DNA from: an uncultured Thermoleophilia bacterium
GTDB taxonomy: Bacteria > Actinomycetota > Thermoleophilia > Gaiellales > F1-60-MAGs149
Direction of reading: 5' to 3'
DNA length: 5,804 nt
NCBI GenBank assembly: GCA_902806305.1
Contig: CADCWC010000267.1
Location: 1 to 5,804 of the forward strand
Shown: one piece after another, positions 1 to 5,804 of the stretch
Position numbering within the stretch: the stretch's first letter is position 1
Layout of the letters: each line of letters starts with the position of its first letter
Notes under the pieces: model-generated
Databases searched by the model: none
What the model was told of the DNA's origin: nothing
Seen by the model: the letters and a program-made list of their open reading frames with translations, nothing else
Translations under genes and position numbers: made by a program

Positions 1-128
1 CTCCGCCGATCTGCCGCCTTCGGCGCCGCCGCGGCCACCGCCGGCTCGCCGAAGCGCGGTGCGACCAGGGCGAGGGCGACCGCGCCGAGGATCCCCGCCG
101 AGCGGATGAGGGTCGTCGTCCCGGACAC
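1..128 (-). CDS. Partial N-terminus of a probable exported protein (leftward, runs off the window)
   Basis: Reading the minus strand from GTG at 128 gives 42 open codons to the window edge. The product begins MSGTTTLIRSAG and continues with a hydrophobic run (AGILGAVALALVA, about residues 11-23). An Ala-rich stretch (AVAAAAP, about residues 30-36) could be a signal-peptidase cleavage region. This is the arrangement of a Sec signal peptide: a short n-region with Arg9, a hydrophobic core and a small-residue c-region. The frame has a stop at 183-185 and no ATG or GTG between that stop and 128, so GTG 128 is the first usual start. No Shine-Dalgarno sequence precedes it, but a TATGCT box lies 8 bases upstream, which would suit a leaderless mRNA. 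An ATG at 141 opens another frame, but that product is Arg/Gly/Pro-rich and looks like a shadow. The mature protein is outside the window, so its function cannot be named. Confidence 0.42.
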   Translation of the reverse strand, partial: MSGTTTLIRSAGILGAVALALVAPRFGEPAVAAAAPKAADRR

Positions 129-136
129 GACGGCGG

Positions 137-142
137 AGCATA
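137..142 (-). promoter_or_regulatory. Candidate -10 box for the leftward gene (possible leaderless promoter)
   Basis: The minus strand reads TATGCT here, fitting the TAnnnT form of actinobacterial housekeeping -10 boxes. Eight bases separate it from the GTG at 128, so transcription would begin at or next to the start codon. I see no good -35 match at the usual distance (GTCGCG-like sequence around 160-165). The call rests on one hexamer and its spacing. Confidence 0.3.
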
Positions 143-241
143 GGGCGCCCGGCCGACGACGCGACGCCCGCCGGCAGGGTCCTCACGCCCCTGACGTTCG
201 GGGCGCCCTCGGCGAACTCGATATCCAACTCTCACTTCAGA

Positions 242-258
242 GATCAGGTCCGCTGATC
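242..258. promoter_or_regulatory. Perfect 6-bp dyad, candidate operator upstream of the sulfur cluster
   Basis: GATCAG (242-247) and CTGATC (253-258) form a perfect inverted repeat with a 5-base spacer. The dyad ends 15 bases before the candidate -10 at 274-279 and covers the place where a -35 would lie (CTGATC matches TTGACA at three of six positions). That is where a dimeric repressor could block transcription of the rightward genes. The regulator is not identifiable from this sequence. A 6-bp dyad can arise by chance, but its position adds some weight. Confidence 0.3.
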
Positions 259-273
259 CACGGAAGGGTCGGG

Positions 274-279
274 TACGCT
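274..279 (+). promoter_or_regulatory. Candidate -10 box for the rightward cluster
   Basis: GGGTACGCTGG contains TACGCT (274-279), a TAnnnT -10 in the form common in high-GC actinobacteria. A start about 7 bases downstream would give a 5' leader of about 35 bases that includes the Shine-Dalgarno sequence at 308-314. The -35 is poor (CTGATC at 253-258, 15-base spacer). This is the best promoter candidate in the divergent region on this strand. I saw no riboswitch-like core in the leader. Confidence 0.35.
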
Positions 280-307
280 GGCCCGCTTCTCTTCAGCAGC
301 AAGCTCC

Positions 308-314
308 GAGGTGA
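308..314 (+). promoter_or_regulatory. Ribosome binding site for the OsmC-family gene
   Basis: GAGGTGA lies 6 bases upstream of GTG 321, a good match to the anti-Shine-Dalgarno pairing sequence at proper spacing. It decides the start at 321 rather than the GTG at 311, which lies inside the motif and opens a different frame. Confidence 0.7.
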
Positions 315-320
315 ACGACC

Positions 321-812
321 GTGCAGCTCCGCGACGTACAACGACCGCTCAAGGACCGATACCGAGCCGATCCGACGAGCTCGCAGATCACGCTCCGGGC
401 CAAGGGCAGCCAGGACGACACGACGTCGTGCTCGGTCGACCTCGGCCGCGCCGTCTACCAGGCCCAGGCCCACGCCGGCGTGGGCGGTGCGGGCACCGCG
501 GCCTGCTCCGGCGACCTGCTGCTCGGGGCCCTCGCGTCGTGCGCGCAGCTGACGGCGCAGATGGTGGCGGCAGCGATGAACGTGCCGGTCCGCCGCATCG
601 AGGTGGAGGTCGAGGGTGATCTCGACCTCCGTGGGACGCTCGGGATCGCGAAGGACGTGGCCGTCGGCTTCGAGGACATCCGCGTGCGCTACGACATCGA
701 CGCGCCCGAGGCCACGCCGGAGCAGATCGAGGCGCTGCGGGCGAAGTCCGAGCAGTACTGCGTCGTGATGCAGACCCTGCGGCGGCCGCCTGCGGTCGGG
801 ACCGCGTGGTAG
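321..812 (+). CDS. OsmC/Ohr-family protein
   Basis: The 163-residue product has the length and layout of single-domain OsmC-fold proteins, which as a family use a reactive cysteine pair to reduce organic hydroperoxides and some persulfides with dithiol or thiol cofactors in the cytoplasm. The first family cysteine is Cys74, in the helix motif LLLGALASCAQLTAQ (67-81). The second is Cys147 in YCVVMQTLRRPP (146-157), at the position of the resolving cysteine in OsmC proteins. Two further cysteines occur at 37 and 62. Residues 91-127 form the strand-rich middle part (EVEVEGDLDLRG). The GTG start at 321 is set by the strong upstream GAGGTGA. The gene is first in a rightward run, 19 bases ahead of the sulfhydrylase gene. 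Family assignment is secure. The physiological substrate is not: sulfur context makes a role with sulfur intermediates or peroxide defence of thiols equally possible. Confidence 0.88.
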   Translation: MQLRDVQRPLKDRYRADPTSSQITLRAKGSQDDTTSCSVDLGRAVYQAQAHAGVGGAGTAACSGDLLLGALASCAQLTAQMVAAAMNVPVRRIEVEVEGDLDLRGTLGIAKDVAVGFEDIRVRYDIDAPEATPEQIEALRAKSEQYCVVMQTLRRPPAVGTAW

Positions 813-831
813 ACCGGTCGGCGGTGGCGGG

Positions 832-2229
832 GTGACCGGCCCGCCGGCCGGGGACGGACGGCCCGGAGCCGCGGACGGCGACGAGTTCGGCTTCAGCACC
901 CGGGCCCTGCACGCCGGCCAGCGCCCCGACCCCTACACCGGCGCGCGGGCCGTCCCGATCTTCCAGACCACGAGCTACGTGTTCGAGGACACGGACTCGG
1001 CCGCCGCGTACTTCAACCTGCAGGAGTACGGCAACACGTACTCGCGGATCATGAACCCGACCGTGGCCACGCTCGAGGAGCGCGTGGCGAACCTGGAGGG
1101 CGGCGTCGGCGCGGTCGCGTTCGCGAGCGGCCTGGCGGCCCAGATGGCGGCGCTCTTCACGCTGCTCGAGCCCGGCGACCACGTCGTCGCCTCGGCCTCG
1201 CTCTACGGCGGCACGGTCACGCAGCTGAAGCACCTCATGCGCAAGCTCGGCGTCGAGCTGTCGTTCGTCGACGTCGGCGACGTCGACGCCTGGCGAGCCG
1301 CTCTCCGCCCGCGGACGAAGGCGCTGTTCGCCGAGACGATCGGCAACCCGGGCGGCAACGTGCTCGACGTCGAGGCGGTGGCGGACGTCGCGCATGCGCA
1401 CGGGGCGCCGCTCGTCGTCGACAACACCTTCGCGACGCCGTACCTCTGCCGACCGATCGAGCACGGCGCCGACATCGTCGTCCACTCGCTGACGAAGTTC
1501 CTCGGCGGCCACGGCACGAGCATCGGCGGCGTCGTGGTCGAGAGCGGCGGGTTCGACTGGGCGAACGGGCGCTACCCCGTGGTGGCGGACCCGTCCCCGG
1601 CCTACCACGGCCTGCCGTTCCCCGAGACCTTCGGGGTCTACGGCTACCTGATGAAGCTGCGCGCCGAGACCCTCCGCGACCTCGGGGCGGCGCTCAGCCC
1701 CTTCAACGCGTTCCTGCTCCTGCTCGGCATCGAGACCCTGCCGCTGCGCATGGAGCGGCACGTCGCGAACGCGCTCGGCGTGGCCCGCTTCCTCGAGGGA
1801 CACCCGCAGGTCGAGCGCGTGCGCTACGCGGGCCTGCCCTCGAGCCCCTTCCACGACCTGGCGCGCCGCTACGTGCCGGGCGGCGCCGGGGCGGTGTTCG
1901 CCTGCGACCTCGTCGGCGGACGGGAGGCGGGGACGGCGCTGATCGAGGCGCTCGAGCTCTGGAGCCACCTGGCCAACGTCGGCGACGCGCGCAGCCTGAT
2001 CATCCATCCCGCCAGCACGACGCACCGACAGCTGTCGGACGAGGAGCTCCTCGGCGCCGGGATCGGCCCCGGAACCGTCCGGCTCTCCGTCGGCCTCGAG
2101 GACCTCGACGACCTGGTGCGGGACCTCGACCGCGGCCTCCGCGCCGCCGCCGCGCGGTCCGGCCACTCCGACACTCCGGACCCCCCGGACACGCCCACGG
2201 GCCCGGTCGACGCCGAGGTCGTGGCGTGA
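832..2229 (+). CDS. metY: O-acetylhomoserine sulfhydrylase (O-acetylhomoserine aminocarboxypropyltransferase)
   Basis: A 465-residue Cys/Met-metabolism PLP enzyme (fold type I, cytoplasmic). MetY makes homocysteine from O-acetylhomoserine and sulfide, bypassing cystathionine. The PLP-binding lysine is Lys222 in VVHSLTKFLGGHG. Asp197 in VVDNTFATPYL should contact the pyridine nitrogen, Tyr124 in SLYGGT stacks on the ring, and YGNTYSRIMNPT (67-78) supplies the Tyr/Arg phosphate-binding segment from the partner subunit. RLSVGLED (417-424) holds the substrate-carboxylate Arg417. The segment DWANGRYPVVADPSPAYHG (242-260) and GDARSLIIHPASTTH (384-398) point to MetY rather than MetB or MetZ, which are shorter. 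GTG 832 is the chosen start. It has only a weak GGTGG four bases ahead, but the recognisable homology begins soon after (FSTRALHAGQ at 21-30). The last ~24 residues form a Pro/Asp/Thr-rich tail outside the fold. The stop overlaps the next start by four bases. Confidence 0.93.
   Translation: MTGPPAGDGRPGAADGDEFGFSTRALHAGQRPDPYTGARAVPIFQTTSYVFEDTDSAAAYFNLQEYGNTYSRIMNPTVATLEERVANLEGGVGAVAFASGLAAQMAALFTLLEPGDHVVASASLYGGTVTQLKHLMRKLGVELSFVDVGDVDAWRAALRPRTKALFAETIGNPGGNVLDVEAVADVAHAHGAPLVVDNTFATPYLCRPIEHGADIVVHSLTKFLGGHGTSIGGVVVESGGFDWANGRYPVVADPSPAYHGLPFPETFGVYGYLMKLRAETLRDLGAALSPFNAFLLLLGIETLPLRMERHVANALGVARFLEGHPQVERVRYAGLPSSPFHDLARRYVPGGAGAVFACDLVGGREAGTALIEALELWSHLANVGDARSLIIHPASTTHRQLSDEELLGAGIGPGTVRLSVGLEDLDDLVRDLDRGLRAAAARSGHSDTPDPPDTPTGPVDAEVVA
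1266..1288. repeat. Perfect 11-bp inverted repeat with 1-base centre, inside metY
   Basis: CGTCGACGTCG (1266-1276) and its exact complement CGACGTCGACG (1278-1288) flank a single G. The stretch codes for alternating Val and Asp around residues 145-153, and GTC and GAC are each other's reverse complement, so a palindrome is expected from this peptide in a high-GC genome. A regulatory role is unlikely. Confidence 0.6.
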
Positions 2230-2711
2230 CGGCTGACGGCTCGGCGCCCGCCGTCGCCGGGACGATCCGACGGATCGTCCGCGAGATGCGGACGGTGGCT
2301 GTCGTCGGCCTCTCCTCGAACCCGCTCCGCGGCAGCCACTTCGTCGGCGTGTACCTGCAGCGCCACGGCTACCGGGTCGTCCCCGTCAACCCGAACGAGG
2401 AGGAGGTCCTGGGCGAGCGGGCCTACCCGTCACTCATCGACGTGCCCGTGCCGGTCGACGTGGTCGACGTCTTCCGCGCCCCGGCCGCCGTGCCGGGGGT
2501 CGCCCGGGAGGCGGTCCGGATCGGCGCCCCGACGCTGTGGCTGCAGTACGGCGTGGTCAGCGAGGAGGGCGCCGCCGTGGCGCGCGCCGGAGGACTCGAG
2601 GTGGTCATGGACCGCTGCCTCAAGGTCGAGCACGCCCGCCACCTGGGCCGCATGCACTGGCTCGGGTTCAACACCGGCCGGATCGTGGCCCGGCGGGGCG
2701 GCTCCGACTGA
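2226..2711 (+). CDS. CoA-binding-domain protein (YccU-like, succinyl-CoA synthetase alpha-like Rossmann fold)
   Basis: A 161-residue protein that is essentially a single CoA-binding domain. Seen in order: TVAVVGLSSNPLRGSHFVG (23-41), the glycine-rich nucleotide loop; GYRVVPVNPNEEEVLGERAYPSL (48-70); PVDVVDVFRAP (77-86); APTLWLQYGV (101-110); and GLEVVMDRCLKVEH (123-136) with Cys131. These match the stand-alone CoA-binding family related to the N-terminal domain of succinyl-CoA synthetase alpha. Members are cytoplasmic and lack the phospho-histidine and ATP-grasp parts needed for ligase activity. The biochemical role of the stand-alone form is not established. GTG 2226 forms the overlap GTGA with the metY stop, implying translational coupling and a shared purpose or at least shared expression. 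A link to acetyl-CoA-dependent O-acetylhomoserine supply or to CoA thiol chemistry is inference only. The C-terminus ends 21 bases before the convergent transporter operon. Confidence 0.87.
   Translation: MTADGSAPAVAGTIRRIVREMRTVAVVGLSSNPLRGSHFVGVYLQRHGYRVVPVNPNEEEVLGERAYPSLIDVPVPVDVVDVFRAPAAVPGVAREAVRIGAPTLWLQYGVVSEEGAAVARAGGLEVVMDRCLKVEHARHLGRMHWLGFNTGRIVARRGGSD
2260..2280. repeat. Perfect 10-bp inverted repeat with 1-base centre, near the 5' end of the CoA-binding gene
   Basis: GGACGATCCG (2260-2269) and CGGATCGTCC (2271-2280) are exact reverse complements around A2270. The repeat lies about 35 bases inside the coding sequence, over codons for GTIRRIVR. It could form a stable hairpin in the mRNA just after the coupled start, or be a dimeric protein site. 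It could also be chance in GC-rich coding DNA. Only the symmetry is directly seen. Confidence 0.6.
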
Positions 2712-2714
2712 CCC

Positions 2715-2732
2715 GCCGCACCCGGCCGAGCG

Positions 2733-2748
<16 letters not shown>
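2715..2748. terminator. Imperfect stem-loop at the convergent gene junction, possible bidirectional terminator
   Basis: The arms at 2715-2725 (GCCGCACCCGG) and 2738-2748 (CCGGTGGCGGC) pair at 9 of 11 positions around a 12-base loop. The structure spans the 21-base gap between the rightward and leftward stop codons and reaches into the last codons of the leftward ATPase gene. There is no T-tract on either side, so it is not a classical intrinsic terminator. It is the only candidate at this junction. Confidence 0.27.
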
Positions 2749-3838
<1,090 letters not shown>

Positions 3839-3842
<4 letters not shown>

Positions 3843-4888
3843 GGGAGGACCGCCCGGGAGCGCGACCACTCGTCGGCCGGCACGGGGTTGAAGCACGCCA
3901 CGTGGTGACCGGGCTCGATCTCCACGAGCGGCGGCAGCTCCTGTCGCGACTGGTCCACCTCGTACCGGCAGCGCGGCTGGAACGGACAGGCGCGTGGCTC
4001 CTGCAGCTGGTCCCGCGGCGCGCCCTCGATCGGCCGGAGCTTCGCCCCGCGCGCCTCGTCGAGGCGCGGCACGCTCTGGAGCAGACCGAGCGTGTAGGGA
4101 TGCCGGGGCCGCCCGAACAGCTGCTCGGCGGCACCGGTCTCGACGATCGTGCCGCCGTACATCACGTTCACGCGCTCGCACATGCCCGCCACGACGCCGA
4201 GGTCGTGGGTGATCAGCATCAACGCCGTGCCGCGGTCGGTCACGAGGGCGCGCAGAAGCTCGAGGATCTGCGCCTGGATCGTCACGTCGAGGGCCGTGGT
4301 CGGCTCGTCGGCGATGAGCAGACGCGGCTCGCAGGCGAGGGCGATGGCGATCATCGCCCGCTGGCGCATGCCGCCCGAGAACTGATGGGGATAGTCCTTC
4401 AGCCGCGCCCGTGCGCTCGGGATCCCGACCTGGTCGAGGAGCTCGGTGGCCCGCGTGTCGGCGGGCTTCCGTTCCATGCCGAAGTGGGTCTGGAGTGCCT
4501 CCCGGATCTGGCTCCCGATCGTCATGACGGGGTTGAGGCTCGTCATCGGGTCCTGGAAGATCATCGCGATCTCCCGGCCGCGGATGCGACGGAGCTCGCT
4601 GTCCCGCAGGGGCAGGAGGTCCCGTCCGTCGAACAGCGCGCGGCCGCTCGCGACCCGGCCGTTGGCGGCCAGCAGGCCCATGATCGCCAGCGAGGAGACG
4701 CTCTTCCCGCAGCCCGACTCGCCGACGATGCCGAGGGTCTCGCCCGGGCGGATGTCGAAGCTGATCCCGTTGACCGCGTGCACGGTGCCGCGCTCGGTCC
4801 GGAAGTGGACGCGGAGGTCCTCGACGGCGAGGAGCGGCGCACCGTCCTCGACGGTGCGTCGAGCGGGGGCGGGGACGGTGGCGCTCAC
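3839..4888 (-). CDS. dppD: Dipeptide/oligopeptide ABC importer ATP-binding protein, DppD/OppD type
   Basis: A 349-residue cytoplasmic ATPase, partner of the DppF-like protein. Walker A is GESGCGKS (56-63), Q-loop Gln112 lies in FQDPMTSLNPV, the signature is SGGMRQR (171-177), Walker B is LLIADEP (190-196) with Glu195, and the switch His is 228. The SGGMRQR signature and the FQDPMTSLNPVMTIG segment are typical of D-type subunits. The oligopeptide C-terminal extension is present (PRHPYTLGLL, 261-270), with Cys301, Cys307 and Cys332. The place where these proteins usually carry a third cysteine is Ser314 here (TCG codon at 3947-3949). The GTG start at 4888 gives a GTGA overlap with the permease stop and fits homology beginning at LLAVEDLRVHF (19-29). 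No Shine-Dalgarno sequence is evident, so translation is probably coupled. Nothing suggests an inactive ATPase. Confidence 0.92.
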
Positions 4889-5793
4889 CGGCCGCGGAGC
4901 TTCGGGTCGAGGGCCTCGCGCAGGCCGTCGCCGATCAGGTTGAAGCCGAGCACCGAGACGATGATGGCCGCGCCCGGGATCAGGGCCAGATGCGGCGCGG
5001 TCTGCAGGTACCGCGTCGTGTCGGTCAGCATGGCACCCCACTCGGGCGTGGCGGGATCGGGCGGCCCGAGCCCGAGGAAGCCGAGTCCGGCCACGTCGAT
5101 GATGGCCGTGGCGAGCGCCAGCGTGCCCTGCACGATCACGGGCGAGATGGCGTTCGGGATGATGTGGGAGGCGAGGATCGTGCGCCGTGGCACGCCGACC
5201 GAGCGCGCGGCGAGCACGAAGTCCTGTTCGCGCTGCGAGAGGATCGAGCCGCGCAGGAGGCGCGCGAAGATCGGGACGTTGACGATCCCGACCGCGAGCA
5301 TGATCTGGAACAGGCCCGAACCGAGGACGGCCACGATGCCGATCGCGAGGAGCAGGCCCGGCACCGACAGCATGACGTCCATGATCCGCATGAGGACCGA
5401 GTCGACGACCCCGCCGACGTAGCCCGCGATCGAGCCGATCACCATCCCGATCGAGAGCCCGACGATGACCGAGACGACGCCGATCAGCAGCGAGAAGCGC
5501 GCCCCGTAGACGACGCGCGAGAACTCGTCGCGCCCCTGCTGGTCGACGCCGAACAGGAACTCGGACGACGGCCCCGGACAGCACCGCCCGCCCGTGATGC
5601 GCGAGAGCTCCCCCTCGGTCGGGCTGTAGGGTGCGATCAGCGGCGCGAAGACGGCCACGAACACGAAGAACCCGACGAGGGCCATGCCGACGAGCGCCCC
5701 CGGGTTGCGTCGCAGCCGCCGCCACGCGTCCTTCCAGAGCCCGCTCGGGGCCTCGAACTCGAGCTCACGCGCGGTGGCCTCGGCGACGGACAT
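4885..5793 (-). CDS. dppC: Dipeptide/oligopeptide ABC importer permease, DppC/OppC type
   Basis: A 302-residue inner-membrane permease of the binding-protein-dependent transport family. A cytoplasmic N-terminal stretch with the basic WKDAWRRLRRNPGAL segment (20-34) precedes TM1 (about 34-55). A periplasmic loop with FGVDQQGRDEFSRVVYG (81-97) follows, matching the family's GTDxxGRD motif. Further membrane segments lie at about 100-124, 133-158, 160-178, 216-238 and 268-290. The EAA coupling segment is FVLAARSVGVPRRTILASHIIPN (192-214, quoted in part as AARSVG...IIPN), which docks on the ATPases. GLGFLGLG (236-243) and FNLIGDGLREALDPKLRG (284-301) are DppC hallmarks. The loop carries an adjacent pair, Cys71-Cys72. 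ATG 5793 is preceded by no Shine-Dalgarno sequence but overlaps a TGA by one base, so translation is likely coupled to the upstream permease gene. The stop overlaps the ATPase start. Confidence 0.92.
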   Translation of the reverse strand: MSVAEATARELEFEAPSGLWKDAWRRLRRNPGALVGMALVGFFVFVAVFAPLIAPYSPTEGELSRITGGRCCPGPSSEFLFGVDQQGRDEFSRVVYGARFSLLIGVVSVIVGLSIGMVIGSIAGYVGGVVDSVLMRIMDVMLSVPGLLLAIGIVAVLGSGLFQIMLAVGIVNVPIFARLLRGSILSQREQDFVLAARSVGVPRRTILASHIIPNAISPVIVQGTLALATAIIDVAGLGFLGLGPPDPATPEWGAMLTDTTRYLQTAPHLALIPGAAIIVSVLGFNLIGDGLREALDPKLRGR

Positions 5794-5804
5794 CAGCTGT
5801 ACCG
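5793..5804 (-). CDS. Last codons of an upstream DppB/OppB-type permease (partial)
   Basis: The frame overlapping the DppC-like start reads CGG TAC AGC TGA, giving Arg-Tyr-Ser-stop, with the stop's last base being the A of ATG 5793. DppB/OppB permeases very often end in a sequence like DPRIRY plus one or two residues, and they normally sit directly upstream of the C permease. Only three codons are visible, so the assignment depends on this ending and on operon order. Confidence 0.5.
   Translation of the reverse strand, partial: RYS

Noticed and set aside
129..320. SAM or other sulfur-related riboswitch upstream of the OsmC-MetY cluster
   Set aside because: I looked for SAM-type cores (for example GATGAAACC with a later GCAACC) and found none. 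The predicted leader is only about 35 bases.
106..552. Plus-strand frame starting at ATG 106
   Set aside because: It overlaps osmC in another frame, is Arg/Pro/Ser-rich without family motifs, and has no suitable ribosome binding site.
388..2166. Long minus-strand open frame of 592 codons opposite osmC and metY
   Set aside because: It is the antisense shadow of a GC-rich gene. The product is Arg/Val/Glu/Ala-rich with no domain, and the plus strand encodes clear OsmC and MetY proteins.
3902..5422. Plus-strand open frame of 506 codons opposite the transporter genes
   Set aside because: It is a low-complexity, Arg/Asp/Ala-rich product antisense to well-conserved DppC and DppD coding sequence.

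Overview
The window comes from a very GC-rich bacterial chromosome (roughly 70% G+C by eye). Codon third positions are strongly G/C and four starts are GTG. Genes are joined by 1- to 4-base overlaps, and one start looks leaderless. This suits Actinomycetota, possibly a deep-branching lineage, but nothing here fixes the taxon. Coding density is high: only about 190 bases near the left edge and about 20 bases near the middle carry no gene.

Left edge (1-320): the N-terminus of a leftward gene, probably for an exported protein, starts at about 128 and runs out of the window. A divergent intergenic region follows. It holds a candidate -10 box on each strand, a 6-bp dyad just upstream of the rightward -10, and a clear Shine-Dalgarno sequence.

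Rightward cluster (321-2711): an OsmC-family protein, an O-acetylhomoserine sulfhydrylase of the MetY type (PLP-dependent), and a small CoA-binding-domain protein. The first two are 19 bases apart and the last two overlap by GTGA, so the three look like one transcript. The theme is sulfur and thiol metabolism: a Cys-based peroxidase-like fold, direct sulfhydrylation to homocysteine, and a small nucleotide/CoA-binding protein whose job is unknown.

Leftward cluster (2733-5804): the distal part of a dipeptide/oligopeptide (PepT-family) ABC importer operon. Read 5' to 3' on the minus strand it contains the last three codons of a DppB-like permease, a complete DppC-like permease, and complete DppD-like and DppF-like ATPases, each overlapping the next. 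The substrate-binding protein and most of DppB lie beyond position 5804. The operon converges on the rightward cluster, with a weak stem-loop across the junction.

All complete genes belong to well-known families and I see no clear new system. The points most worth a second look are the sulfur gene neighbourhood with its CoA-binding protein, the dyad at its promoter, the missing third cysteine in the DppD-like ATPase, and the possible leaderless gene at the left edge.
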